The position numbers and the translations under genes were made by a program. From the NCBI GenBank assembly GCA_900754615.1, contig CAAEDN010000006.1, forward strand, positions 1 through 64,000: DNA of 64,000 nt, read 5' to 3'. Source of the stretch: an uncultured Holdemanella sp. (GTDB lineage: Bacteria; Bacillota_I; Bacilli_A; Erysipelotrichales; Erysipelotrichaceae). The notes below the pieces were generated by a model, which worked only from the letters and a program-made list of their open reading frames with translations, had not been told where the DNA came from and did not search any database. Below, in pieces: positions 40,565 through 48,982 of this stretch; the first letter of the stretch is position 1, and the number at the start of each line of letters is the position of its first letter.

Positions 40565-41098
40565 TTAAAATACAGGCGGTGTAGATACCCATAATACTTT
40601 AGCATCTGCACTCGATATATTTTCTAAATAATGCCCTTCCTTACCTGTAATATAGAAGGTTTCTTTTGATTTAACTTTTAACCTTTTATTACCAACAACT
40701 AAAACAATACTTCCCTTTAAAACATAGCCAAATTCTTCACCCTCATGTGCCTTTACTTCCTGTGATTTTGTGCCAGGTTTTAAAGTCAACAAAATAGGTT
40801 CCATCTGATTCTTTTGTGCATTCGGAATAATATACTCTGTGATAAAGTCTTCTTGTTCATTCACAAAGAAGTCCTGAGTATGAAAAACAATTTGTTCTTC
40901 TTTACTTGACTGAAAGAAATCAGCTAAATTGGTTCCTAGAGCCTCTAATATATTTTCTAATGCTGAAATATTGGGACTCGTTAAATCACGCTCTAATTGT
41001 GATAAAAAGCCTTTCGTTAATTCACTACGATTCGCAAGTTCTTCCAAAGTCAACCCATTCTGGGTTCGAAGCTCTTTTAGTTTTTTGCCTATTTTCAT
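40565..41098 (-). CDS. XRE-cupin transcriptional regulator of polyamine uptake
   Basis: This 177-residue regulator has an N-terminal helix-turn-helix (about 5-60; [28 protein letters not shown]) and a C-terminal cupin domain (about 105-175; [24 protein letters not shown]). Such XRE-cupin proteins sense small metabolites; PuuR and related polyamine regulators have this plan. It is the first gene of the potA-potB-potCD operon, 20 nt before potA, and so probably represses the operon when polyamines are plentiful. Its own leader carries two GTTTAsTATA direct repeats about 37 bp apart that may be its sites. Confidence 0.9.
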   Translation of the reverse strand: MKIGKKLKELRTQNGLTLEELANRSELTKGFLSQLERDLTSPNISALENILEALGTNLADFFQSSKEEQIVFHTQDFFVNEQEDFITEYIIPNAQKNQMEPILLTLKPGTKSQEVKAHEGEEFGYVLKGSIVLVVGNKRLKVKSKETFYITGKEGHYLENISSADAKVLWVSTPPVF

Positions 41099-41186
41099 TC
41101 AATCACCCCTATTTGTTTTTTATACTAAACTTTTTGTTTCATTAAAAGAACAAATCTATTATATAGTAAACCTTTAATTATGCAAG

Positions 41187-41210
41187 AAAAAAAGAGCATT
41201 TTTTATGCTC
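41187..41210 (-). terminator. Terminator of the flavodoxin-like operon
   Basis: The stem GAGCAT-aaaaa-ATGCTC is followed by TTTTTTT on the minus strand, 20 nt after the stop codon of the unknown 196-residue protein gene. Confidence 0.85.
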
Positions 41211-41229
41211 CATTTGTAAAATATATTTA

Positions 41230-41820
41230 TCATGCCTTTGTTGAATTATCTGTCTGGATATTTTTAATGACTTCTGTTAAGTCCGCCTCATTGATGGCTC
41301 CATCATAAAAATCATTCAACGTTTCAATTAAGCCCTTATCATCCGGTAAAACCGTTTCAAATACTTCCTTCATATGCTCAGATTCCATATTCGAACCTGC
41401 ATATTTAACCGTCGCATGAATCATAGATGTATAAATAACATTCACCAACATCAAATGATATTTATTATTATACCCCTCATTACGATTATCAATCACTGTG
41501 TGTGGACTCATTAGAGCTGTACCTTGATATTGAGCTAAAGTAGGAAATTCCAAATAAAGACCTCGAACCGTTTTATATGTCATCAGTTTTAAAGCGTAAA
41601 CACACGCAAACTGCTCTAAATCACCTAGCATATGTAAACGATTTTCACTATCTAATACCTTCTTAAAATTGATATCTAATAATCTTGAAATCACATCACT
41701 TATACATTCAAGATTGGTTTTACATACCACTTCCTGACGACCATCTAAATCCGTTGTAATGACAAATAAATCGCCTTCGCGATCATAAAATATATTATCT
41801 GGATGTCTTAAATTCACCAT
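41230..41820 (-). CDS. Hypothetical 196-residue protein
   Basis: I do not recognise this protein. It looks soluble: the N-terminal 30 residues form beta strands (DNIFYDREGDLFVITTDLDG) and the rest is mostly helical. No membrane helix, signal peptide or catalytic motif is clear. The C-terminus DLTEVIKNIQTDNSTKA is acidic then polar. It starts 11 nt after the flavodoxin-like gene and shares its transcript and terminator, so it may be related to that redox protein. RBS AAAAGG precedes ATG. Confidence 0.7.
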   Translation of the reverse strand: MVNLRHPDNIFYDREGDLFVITTDLDGRQEVVCKTNLECISDVISRLLDINFKKVLDSENRLHMLGDLEQFACVYALKLMTYKTVRGLYLEFPTLAQYQGTALMSPHTVIDNRNEGYNNKYHLMLVNVIYTSMIHATVKYAGSNMESEHMKEVFETVLPDDKGLIETLNDFYDGAINEADLTEVIKNIQTDNSTKA

Positions 41821-41831
41821 ATAATTACCTT

Positions 41832-42449
41832 TTAACGAATAAAATTCGTACCCTTTCTTACTTCTTTTTCAGGCAAACCATATTTTTCTTTACCCAAGGC
41901 TATACTCTTCATTAAGAATGTCATATTACGAGCTAAAGCACGCATTGTTTGTTTCCCCTCTACATCTTGATTGCCTTCCTGTGCATTATTTCCATGAATC
42001 GAATTCCAATATTGACTCGATACAACAGGCATTCCACTAATCGTAAAATATTTATTTAATTCATCAAAAGTAGCACTTGCTCCCCCACGACGGCAAGATA
42101 CAACACTTGCACCTACCTTCATCGTCTTATCAAAACGAGTACTATAGAATAAACGATCTAATACCGCAATCAATGTCGCATTCGCACTAGCATAATAGAC
42201 TGGACTTGACACGACTAATCCATCTGCCTGCTCAAATTTAGATGCAATTTCATTTACTATATCATCAAATACGCATTTACCTAAATTCATACATGCACCA
42301 CATGCCATACATCCTCGAACAGCTACATTTCCAACTTGTACAATTTCAGTTTCAACACCATTTTCTTTAAACACAGCTTCCATTTCGCGTAAAGCCAAAT
42401 CATTTACACCACTTGCATGTGGATTTCCATTTAACATTAAGACTTTCAT
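41832..42449 (-). CDS. Flavodoxin-family NAD(P)H-dependent oxidoreductase / iron-sulfur flavoprotein
   Basis: This 205-residue flavodoxin-fold protein opens with the FMN-phosphate loop LNGNPHASGVNDLALREM. It continues with the cysteine motif VRGCMACGACMNLGKCVFDD, which in iron-sulfur flavoproteins binds a [4Fe-4S] cluster, and a second FMN contact VVSSPVYYASANATLIAVLDRL. Family members reduce quinones or small molecules, or shuttle electrons. The gene is divergent from the TetM/NYN gene, with 65 bp between starts, and followed by an unknown gene in the same transcript. RBS GGAGG lies about eight bases before ATG. Confidence 0.9.
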   Translation of the reverse strand: MKVLMLNGNPHASGVNDLALREMEAVFKENGVETEIVQVGNVAVRGCMACGACMNLGKCVFDDIVNEIASKFEQADGLVVSSPVYYASANATLIAVLDRLFYSTRFDKTMKVGASVVSCRRGGASATFDELNKYFTISGMPVVSSQYWNSIHGNNAQEGNQDVEGKQTMRALARNMTFLMKSIALGKEKYGLPEKEVRKGTNFIR

Positions 42450-42499
42450 TATTTTTCCTCCGAAAAACTCTATCTCTATTTTATCATTTGCGTCAACAT

Positions 42500-42514
42500 G
42501 CTAAAATAATGATT
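42500..42514 (+). promoter_or_regulatory. Extended -10 promoter of the TetM/NYN gene, apparently leaderless
   Basis: TGC-TAAAAT ends at 42507, only seven bases before the ATG at 42515. This is the usual distance to the +1 base. No purine-rich ribosome site precedes the ATG, so the mRNA probably begins at or next to the start codon. Confidence 0.5.
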
Positions 42515-45013
42515 ATGAAACATATAGTAACAGGAATATTAGCACATGTCGATGCAGGAAAAACAACGTGCATTGAAAGCATGCTTTATACATCAAAAAC
42601 CATACGAAAACTAGGCCGTGTCGACCATCAGGATGCCTATCTAGATTATGACAATCAAGAAAGAGAAAGAGGCATTACAATTTATTCAAAGGAAGCACAC
42701 TTTCATTGGAAAGATAGTGAAGTCTACTTGATTGATACACCTGGCCATGTCGATTTTTCAAGTGAAATGGAAAGAAGTCTGCAAGTATTAGACTTAGCCA
42801 TCCTTTTAATCAATGGCCAAGATGGCATTCAATCACATACTTCAACTATTTGGAAATGTTTAAACCACTATAAGATTCCTACATTGATTTTTATCAATAA
42901 AATGGACATTAGTTATAAGACAAAAGAAGAGCTCATGCATGATTTAAAAACGCATTTTTCATCGAACTGCATTGATTTTAAATCTGAAGATGCGGAAGAT
43001 GAACTATCCATGTTGAATGAAGATATTATGAATCGCTATCTAGAAACAGAAGAAATTGATACAGCTCTTCTTCAACAAGCCATCTTTAAGAGGGAATGCT
43101 TCCCTGTTTTCTTTGGATCTGCATTAAAAATACAAGGCATTGAAGATTTAATGAATGCGATTGTCGATTTATCCTTTATTAAAGAATATCCAAAAGATTT
43201 TGGTGCTCGCGTATACAAGATTTCAAGTGATGATCAAGGCAATCGTTTGACACACGTAAAGATTACGGGTGGTGTATTAAATGCCAAAGATAAAGTTGGG
43301 GCAGATGAAAAGGTAGATCAGATTCGTTTGTATAATGGAAAACAATTTGAAATGATTCAAACAGCCTACCCAGGCATGATTTGTGCATTAAAAGGATTAA
43401 ACAATTATGAAGTAGGACAAGGACTTGGCTTTGAGTCTGATACAACTAAGCCTCTATTAAATGCCTACATGAATTATCAATTACTACTTCCAGAAGGCGT
43501 GGACGCCCTTACCATGATGCGTTATTGCAGTGTACTTGCCCAAGAAGATCCACAACTTCAAATTGAATATGATGAACAAACAAAACAAATCTTTTTACGC
43601 TTAATGGGATCCATTCAGATGGAAATCCTTCAGAAAGAAATTGAGAAAAGATCTAAGGTAAAAGTTGGTTTTACAACAGGAAAGGTCTTATTTAAAGAAA
43701 CCATCCAAAATACAGTCATTGGTGTTGGTCACTTTGAACCTTTAAGACACTATGCCGAAGTCCATTTAAAGCTCGAACCATTACCAAGAGGAAAAGGTCT
43801 TGTATTCGAATCCAATTGTCCAAATGATGAATTAGCTTTAAACTGGCAAAACCTGATTTTGACGCATTTAAAAGAAAAACAACACAAAGGTGTATTAACT
43901 GGATCACCTATTACAGATATAAAAATCACTTTAATTGCTGGTAAAGCCCATTTAAAACATACAGAAGGCGGTGACTTTAGACAAGCTACTTATCGTGCCA
44001 TAAGACAAGGATTAAAAGAAGCCCAATGCATATTACTAGAGCCTTATTACAATTTTGAATTGATCATTGAAAATCAATATGTTTCAAAAGCCCTATTTGA
44101 TTTAGAAAATAAGCATTGCACTTTTAAAATTGAAGAAGACACAAACAATCTAGTTCACATTAAAGGAACAGGGCCTGTACGTTTATTAATGGATTATCAA
44201 AAGGATGTCATTGCGTATACAAAAGGAAAAGGACAATTCATTTGTGAATTAGAAGACTATCATGAATGTGTAGACCAAGACAAAATCATTGAAGAAACAA
44301 ACTATGATAGTGAAGCCGATTTAAACAATCCAACAGGATCTATTTTCTGTGAACATGGAGCTGGATATTTTGTACCTTGGGATGAAGTCAAAGAACATAT
44401 GCATATTCAAATCAAGGAAGTCAATAGTACATCTTATACTTCTTATGTCAAGCATACCGTACGTGAAGAAGAATTAAAAAAAGTATTTAATTCGCTTGGC
44501 GGAAACAATAAGAAAACAGAAAAGCCAATAAAGAAAAAAGCGAAGGTTGATCTAAATTTAAATCAAATTCATGTGGAAGACAAAAAACCAGAATGTTTAA
44601 TGATTGATGGCTACAATATGATTTATGATTGGCAAGACCTAAAAGATATCGCCAAAGTGAATATTGAATCCGCTCGAGATGAATTGATCAGCCGAATCTC
44701 GAATTATCAAGGATATAAACGTATCAAAGTCATTTTGGTATTTGATGGATATCGCGTTAAGAACAATGTAGGCTCGCATTTTAATCAAGGAAATCTAGAT
44801 ATTATTTATACGAGATACAACCAAACCGCCGATAGCTATATTGAAAAAGCTGTCCACGATTTAAAGAAGAAATATGAATTATCGGTTGCGACAAGTGATG
44901 GCTTGATTCAAAATGCGATTCTTGCCAATGGAGCGAAGCGAATCTCTGCTCGTGAACTTGAGATTGCCGTAAAAAACGTAAACAAACGCGCACTTTCATA
45001 CTTAAAAAAATAG
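42515..45013 (+). CDS. TetM-like ribosomal-protection GTPase fused to YacP/Rae1-like NYN nuclease domain
   Basis: This 832-residue protein has an EF-G/TetM-like translation GTPase (about 1-650) with G1 AHVDAGKTT, G2 RERGITI, G3 DTPGHVDF and G4 NKMD, all intact. A basic linker (KKTEKPIKKKAKVD) leads to an NYN domain at about 692-832: LMIDGYNMIYDW, VILVFDGYRV, TADSYIEKAV and VATSDGLIQNA, the acidic active-site set of YacP/Rae1. Rae1 is an endonuclease that cuts mRNA in the ribosomal A site. The fusion suggests one factor that enters a stalled ribosome, clears it and cuts the message. True Tet proteins have about 640 residues. The divergence and the fusion argue for a housekeeping or stress role over tetracycline resistance. 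Confidence 0.9.
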   Translation: MKHIVTGILAHVDAGKTTCIESMLYTSKTIRKLGRVDHQDAYLDYDNQERERGITIYSKEAHFHWKDSEVYLIDTPGHVDFSSEMERSLQVLDLAILLINGQDGIQSHTSTIWKCLNHYKIPTLIFINKMDISYKTKEELMHDLKTHFSSNCIDFKSEDAEDELSMLNEDIMNRYLETEEIDTALLQQAIFKRECFPVFFGSALKIQGIEDLMNAIVDLSFIKEYPKDFGARVYKISSDDQGNRLTHVKITGGVLNAKDKVGADEKVDQIRLYNGKQFEMIQTAYPGMICALKGLNNYEVGQGLGFESDTTKPLLNAYMNYQLLLPEGVDALTMMRYCSVLAQEDPQLQIEYDEQTKQIFLRLMGSIQMEILQKEIEKRSKVKVGFTTGKVLFKETIQNTVIGVGHFEPLRHYAEVHLKLEPLPRGKGLVFESNCPNDELALNWQNLILTHLKEKQHKGVLTGSPITDIKITLIAGKAHLKHTEGGDFRQATYRAIRQGLKEAQCILLEPYYNFELIIENQYVSKALFDLENKHCTFKIEEDTNNLVHIKGTGPVRLLMDYQKDVIAYTKGKGQFICELEDYHECVDQDKIIEETNYDSEADLNNPTGSIFCEHGAGYFVPWDEVKEHMHIQIKEVNSTSYTSYVKHTVREEELKKVFNSLGGNNKKTEKPIKKKAKVDLNLNQIHVEDKKPECLMIDGYNMIYDWQDLKDIAKVNIESARDELISRISNYQGYKRIKVILVFDGYRVKNNVGSHFNQGNLDIIYTRYNQTADSYIEKAVHDLKKKYELSVATSDGLIQNAILANGAKRISARELEIAVKNVNKRALSYLKK

Positions 45014-45053
45014 TTTATGATATAATAGCGAAAAAGATGGAGGAATTTGATTT

Positions 45054-45977
45054 ATGACAAGAAAAATTGCCATTATTGGAGCCGGTCCTGCTGGCTATAC
45101 ATTAGCTCAAGAGCTTGTAAAAACAGAAAATGATTACCAAATCGATATTTTTGATAAAGAAGCCGAGATTGGCGGCGCTATTTATACAGGTATTCCTGAA
45201 TATCGTATGCCAAAAGCATTCTTAGAAAAAGCATATAATGGCTTAGTGGATGCTGGTGTTCAATTCCATTTCAATACATTTGTAGATCAAACTATGTTTA
45301 AAGAACTACAAACAAATTATGATTATGTGGTTGTAGCTATTGGTGCTCAAATCGAAAACACTTTTGGTTTTGAAACAGGAAATGGTGTCGTAGCCGGATT
45401 AACATTACTATATGATTTAAATATCAACCACAAACAAGAGGAATTTAAGAAATATAAAAAGGCTATCGTTTGGGGTGGCGGAAATGTTGCGATGGATTGC
45501 GCAAGATCATTAGTTCGTATTATTGATGATGTGACAATCGTATATCGTAGATCCCTTCAAGAAATGCCAGCAAGTCCTGCTGAAATCAAAGCCTGTGAAA
45601 AAGAAGGTGTTAAGATTGCCTTTTTAAATAACATCAAAGACATTTTAAAGGATGAAAATGGAAATGTATGTGGAGTTCAAGTTGCGAAGATGGAACTTGG
45701 AGAAATGGATGATTCCGGTAGAGCAAGCTGCCATGAAGTTAAAGATTCATTATTCACAATGGATTGTGATCTTGTTGCGATGGCCATTGGTCAAAAAGTA
45801 GATTTCACTCCATTAAATAACGACTTAAAAACTACCGACACACACACATCTACATTAGATAATGTATTCATTATTGGAGATGCCTTTACAGGACCAAAAA
45901 CAATTGGTAGTGCTGTAATGGAAGGTAAAAAAATTGCCAAAGAAATCGAAGCTAAATACAATGAAGGAGCGAACTAA
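45054..45977 (+). CDS. FAD-dependent NAD(P)-binding oxidoreductase (GltD-like)
   Basis: This 307-residue flavoprotein is of the GltD/PreT/thioredoxin-reductase-like superfamily. The N-terminal FAD-binding Rossmann motif is AIIGAGPAGYTLAQEL, then IGGAIYTGIPEYRMPK as in GltD small subunits. A second dinucleotide motif is VWGGGNVAMDCARSLVR, and the C-terminal FAD motif is TLDNVFIIGDAFTGPKTIGSAV. The N-terminal iron-sulfur domain of GltD is absent, so it needs another electron partner. A TATAAT at about 45019 and GGAGGAA before ATG serve it. It ends at its own terminator, so it is probably monocistronic. Confidence 0.9.
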   Translation: MTRKIAIIGAGPAGYTLAQELVKTENDYQIDIFDKEAEIGGAIYTGIPEYRMPKAFLEKAYNGLVDAGVQFHFNTFVDQTMFKELQTNYDYVVVAIGAQIENTFGFETGNGVVAGLTLLYDLNINHKQEEFKKYKKAIVWGGGNVAMDCARSLVRIIDDVTIVYRRSLQEMPASPAEIKACEKEGVKIAFLNNIKDILKDENGNVCGVQVAKMELGEMDDSGRASCHEVKDSLFTMDCDLVAMAIGQKVDFTPLNNDLKTTDTHTSTLDNVFIIGDAFTGPKTIGSAVMEGKKIAKEIEAKYNEGAN

Positions 45978-45994
45978 TCGTTCCTTTTTTTTTG
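45965..45994 (+). terminator. Terminator after the FAD oxidoreductase gene
   Basis: The stem GGAGCGA-actaa-TCGTTCC (one G-U) is followed by TTTTTTTT and overlaps the stop codon. Confidence 0.8.
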
Positions 45995-46007
45995 CGATTT
46001 AATGTCT

Positions 46008-46036
46008 TTTTCACATTGAAACTTTATAGTTATAGT
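46008..46036 (+). promoter_or_regulatory. Promoter of small-toxin locus 2
   Basis: TTTTCA (46008-46013), 17 bp, then TATAGT (46031-46036), in the same sequence block as the locus 1 promoter at 23160-23188. The two blocks are nearly identical over about 30 bp although the downstream leaders and peptides differ. Confidence 0.6.
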
Positions 46037-46152
46037 TGGAACATACAAGCAGCAAGCATATGTATACTTCTGGGAATGGATTTATCATTGCATTTTAATG
46101 ACAATCCCAGAGCGCGTATAAGAACCTCTGGCGTTATTAGGAGGTGGTAGTC

Positions 46153-46260
46153 ATGAACAATTACGAATTGTTGGTCCTAATTGTATCCGTATTTGGCATA
46201 TATACAACTCTAATTGGCTTTGTGATTCAGCTTTTGATTGAATTAATCAAACAGAAATGA
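46153..46260 (+). CDS. Small hydrophobic holin-like peptide, putative type I toxin (locus 2)
   Basis: The 35-residue peptide starts MNNYELLVLIVSVFGIYTTL and ends LLIELIKQK: a short YE-L head, one membrane helix and a basic tail, like the small holin-like toxins of Bacillota. AGGAGGTGG precedes ATG by four bases. The leader of about 110 nt folds: CTGGGA pairs with TCCCAG, and ACCTC can pair with GAGGT of the ribosome site, so translation may be masked. A convergent minus-strand RNA is predicted downstream. The promoter is shared with locus 1. Toxicity is inferred from these features. Confidence 0.7.
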   Translation: MNNYELLVLIVSVFGIYTTLIGFVIQLLIELIKQK

Positions 46261-46269
46261 ATAAACAAA

Positions 46270-46359
46270 ATAAAAACTACCTACGCCAACTCTACCAAAG
46301 TCTGTAGGTAGTTTTTACTACAACTATTCCCTGGAACATATTTGTATGTTCCTTTTTGT
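46270..46359 (-). ncRNA. Putative antisense RNA antitoxin (locus 2)
   Basis: The minus-strand extended -10 box TGA-TATAAT (-10 at 46366-46371) would start an RNA of about 90 nt. It begins with the hairpin GGAACATA-caaa-TATGTTCC and ends at a 13-bp terminator followed by TTTTTATTTT, just past the toxin stop codon. The order of elements is the same as in locus 1. Confidence 0.5.
46272..46316. terminator. Bidirectional terminator at toxin locus 2
   Basis: The perfect 13-bp stem AAAAACTACCTAC / GTAGGTAGTTTTT can end the toxin mRNA on the plus strand and the antisense RNA on the minus strand. A second hairpin (46333-46357) follows, GGAACATA / TATGTTCC plus TTTTT. Confidence 0.85.
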
Positions 46360-46371
46360 ATGTCTATTATA

Positions 46372-47229
46372 TCACAAACGCTTTTCAAATCCACCATCAA
46401 TTTCCTGATCCTCACTAATTGTCACAAAGGCCTTTGGATCAATTTCATTGACAATTTTTTTGAAGTTACGAATCTCATACTTATTTACAGCACAAAATAA
46501 AATATACTGTTCTGTATCTGTATACGCACCCTTACCCATCCAGTATGTTACACCGCGACCTGTTCTTTCCATAATCACATTTTTCATATTCTCTTTCTTT
46601 GTGAAAATCAATACAGTCATATTGATATTCTGATAGTGGATACGATCACTAATAAAGTAAAGAATGGCCACAAAGATAATGGAATATAGTGATGTCTGTA
46701 AATCAAAAATAAAGGCACAAATTGTAAATAAGATCGAATTAATAATAATCGATAGCTTACCTACAGAAAAGCCTGGTTTTGTCTTTGATAAACAAACTCC
46801 AGCAATATCCATACCACCACAGCATCCGCTGCTCTGTAAGGCAAGTCCTACTCCAATACCACACATTAAGGCTCCAAAGATACAATTTGAAAGCATGTCT
46901 GGCATAATCACAAAGGATTGTTTTGGCAAAATAGATAATGTAATGGTTTGAACCACCAAACTAATGACAGTCTTAATACAAAACTCTTTATTCATGATTT
47001 TAAATCCCATCACAAACAAAGGAATATTAATCATAAAGTTAATGATTCCCACCAAGTTCATATGCCCAAGACTTGGAATCATCTTCACAATAAAATACTC
47101 AATAATCTGTGCAATACCAATGGCGCCTCCAAAATTGATTCCATTGGGTGTCACAAATAAATAAATTCCTAAAGAAAGCAAGATACTTCCAATAATTAAC
47201 TCAATATACTTTTCAACATTTTCTCTCAT
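46372..47229 (-). CDS. YitT-family membrane protein with DUF2179 domain
   Basis: This 285-residue full-length YitT protein has five or six membrane helices (about 8-205) and a soluble C-terminal DUF2179 domain (about 210-282; AVNKYEIRNFKKIVNEIDPKAFVTISE). Signature segments are FVTPNGINFGGAIGIAQ and LQSSGCCGGMDIAGVCL, the second with a Cys-Cys in place of the usual polar residues. The function of the family is unknown. It starts 13 nt after the DUF4143 ATPase gene, so both may be one transcript, possibly by chance after ATPase insertion. A shorter paralogue is at 9329-9979. Confidence 0.9.
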   Translation of the reverse strand: MRENVEKYIELIIGSILLSLGIYLFVTPNGINFGGAIGIAQIIEYFIVKMIPSLGHMNLVGIINFMINIPLFVMGFKIMNKEFCIKTVISLVVQTITLSILPKQSFVIMPDMLSNCIFGALMCGIGVGLALQSSGCCGGMDIAGVCLSKTKPGFSVGKLSIIINSILFTICAFIFDLQTSLYSIIFVAILYFISDRIHYQNINMTVLIFTKKENMKNVIMERTGRGVTYWMGKGAYTDTEQYILFCAVNKYEIRNFKKIVNEIDPKAFVTISEDQEIDGGFEKRL

Positions 47230-47242
47230 TTTTTACCCCAAC

Positions 47243-48538
47243 CTAATCTACGTACATAGCTAAGTATAATGGAAGAGTTATTTTTTTACCATTAATTCCA
47301 CAATTTCCATTCACGAATTTATATCCATAAGGAATATTTTCATTTTTCAACAATTGATCCATTGATTGTGAACGATTATTTCCTGCCTTTACTTCGACTG
47401 GAATTACTTTTGTGTTTTGTTCAATCAAGAATTCTATTTCTAAGTTCTTATTTTGGTAATAATGAAGCGAATGACGACTTTTCATTAAAATATCCGCTAT
47501 TAGATTTTCATATATACCACCCTTTACTGGCCCTGTTAAAGTATCATCTAATATAGCCGATTTCATTTCAAAACCATACATTGCCACTAGCAAACCTAAA
47601 TCTGTTAAATACATCTTGTAGAATTTATCATTTTCATATCCAACTAAAGGAAATTGACAGGCAGATACATTTTTACAAAGCCATACAAGCCCAGCATCTC
47701 TTAACCACTCAATACTATTTTCAAATTTTCTTGCGGTAGCCTTAGATTCCACAACAGAAAACTGAAATTTTTTATTCTCCTTTGCGAGTTGCTTCGTAAC
47801 CGACATGTAACAATTTTTTACCTTTGGTTTTTCAGATGAAGAAGCATATTTTGAAATATCATCCATATAGCTTGAAATAATTTGTTCCTGAACTTTTTGT
47901 ACCTGTCCAAAATGATTCGAGTCTAAATATATTTGCACAACTGCAGGCATTCCACCTACGACAATATACTCACGAATCAATCGCATGAATTGATTGTGTA
48001 TTTCCTCAGGAATTCTCTCTTTTAAATCATAATATTTTTTTAACAACTCCAACGTATTTTCATTGTATCCTTTTGCCCACAAGAACTCTTCAAAATCTAA
48101 ACCATACATTGTAACCGACAACTCATAGCCAACAGGTATGCTCGTTACTTCTTTATAACTGATACCCAATAATGAACCACTTGCGATTACATCATATCTG
48201 TTATCTAATGCCAAAAATTTAAATGCCGTACGTGCATTTGGACATTCTTGAATTTCATCCAAGAAAATCAATGTATCCCCTTCAATAAATCGTATATGAG
48301 GCATCACCAATGTCATTCTAGAAAATATTTCTTCTGCTGATAATGAATTTTCAAATATAGTCTTTAATTGTGGATTCTCGATAAAATTTAAATAAATATA
48401 ACTCTTATAATTATTCTTTCCAAAATAATCAATAATATATGTCTTACCAATTTGTCTTGCACCACGAACCAATAAACACTCTTGATTTTTTTCTTTTGAC
48501 CACTTCAACAATGTATCATAAAACTTTCTTCTTAACAT
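47243..48538 (-). CDS. AAA ATPase with DUF4143 domain (copy 2)
   Basis: This 431-residue protein has Walker A VRGARQIGKTYII, Walker B TLIFLDEIQECP and the sensor-like ASGSLLG, a winged-helix region (about 240-300; KFQFSVVESKATARKFENSIEW) and a C-terminal DUF4143/nuclease-like core NLEIEFLIEQNTKVIPVEVKAGN. It has the same architecture as copy 1 at 32685-33977, but the two differ in most positions and so are old paralogues or separate arrivals. Four repeats at 32-bp spacing lie upstream. Function is unknown. RBS AGGAGG precedes the start by about seven bases. Confidence 0.9.
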   Translation of the reverse strand: MLRRKFYDTLLKWSKEKNQECLLVRGARQIGKTYIIDYFGKNNYKSYIYLNFIENPQLKTIFENSLSAEEIFSRMTLVMPHIRFIEGDTLIFLDEIQECPNARTAFKFLALDNRYDVIASGSLLGISYKEVTSIPVGYELSVTMYGLDFEEFLWAKGYNENTLELLKKYYDLKERIPEEIHNQFMRLIREYIVVGGMPAVVQIYLDSNHFGQVQKVQEQIISSYMDDISKYASSSEKPKVKNCYMSVTKQLAKENKKFQFSVVESKATARKFENSIEWLRDAGLVWLCKNVSACQFPLVGYENDKFYKMYLTDLGLLVAMYGFEMKSAILDDTLTGPVKGGIYENLIADILMKSRHSLHYYQNKNLEIEFLIEQNTKVIPVEVKAGNNRSQSMDQLLKNENIPYGYKFVNGNCGINGKKITLPLYLAMYVD

Positions 48539-48568
48539 AAATACCTCCTAGTCACATTATATCATTTT

Positions 48569-48680
48569 TGCATATTTTTCGAGGATATTTTTTACTTTTA
48601 TGCATATTTTTCGAGGTTATTTTAAACAAAAATGCATATTTTTCGAAGATATTTTCGATCAACATGCATATTTTTTCTAT
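48569..48680. repeat. Four direct repeats at exact 32-bp spacing upstream of DUF4143 ATPase copy 2
   Basis: Units start at 48569, 48601, 48633 and 48665. Each starts TGCATATTTTT, and three continue CGAGG or CGAAG. Read toward the gene the core is CGAAAAATATGCA, similar to GAAAAATGTG of the array before copy 1. The fourth unit touches the end of the YgbA-like gene. The period equals three helical turns. Confidence 0.87.
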
Positions 48681-48982
48681 TTATCTGTAATTTGGTAGTA
48701 CAAATGACGAATCGCCATGACAGGATGATAAAACAACATTCTAGGTCCAGAAAAACGCATCACCTTACGTATCTTTTCTCTTTTATCCAACTTGTAACAA
48801 TGTACCTTGCATTGTGAACAAAACGTTTTCGTTTCCATAAAAGGGCACTTTTCAATGCGCATCTTTGCATATTCATACAAAGCCAAACACTCTGAACACA
48901 ACTCTTTATCTTTATGATTCTTTCTGCAATACAAATGTATCATCTCATACACTGTACGCATTTCTTTTTCTCGCTTATCCAT
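48677..48982 (-). CDS. YgbA-like (nitrous oxide-stimulated promoter family) protein
   Basis: This 101-residue protein is of the YgbA_NO type. It is marked by a Cys set suited to metal or iron-sulfur binding: CRKNHKDKELCSECLALYEYA, EKCPFMETKTFCSQCKVHCY. The C-terminal FSGPRMLFYHPVMAIRHLYY is the strongest family signature. E. coli YgbA is needed for recovery from nitric oxide stress. The gene overlaps the stop codon of the ABC exporter gene (TAATG), so it is the third gene of that operon; a link between the exporter and thiol or NO stress is plausible. Its end touches the repeat array of the next gene. Confidence 0.88.
   Translation of the reverse strand: MDKREKEMRTVYEMIHLYCRKNHKDKELCSECLALYEYAKMRIEKCPFMETKTFCSQCKVHCYKLDKREKIRKVMRFSGPRMLFYHPVMAIRHLYYQITDK

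Noticed and set aside
42515..45013. Tetracycline resistance gene
   Set aside because: The GTPase resembles TetM in domain plan, but the 832-residue NYN fusion and normal local base composition argue against a classical acquired Tet protein. Resistance cannot be claimed.
48569..48680. CRISPR-like look of the 32-bp periodic array
   Set aside because: Same reasons: short AT-rich core, four units, no cas genes, and position directly before an ATPase gene.
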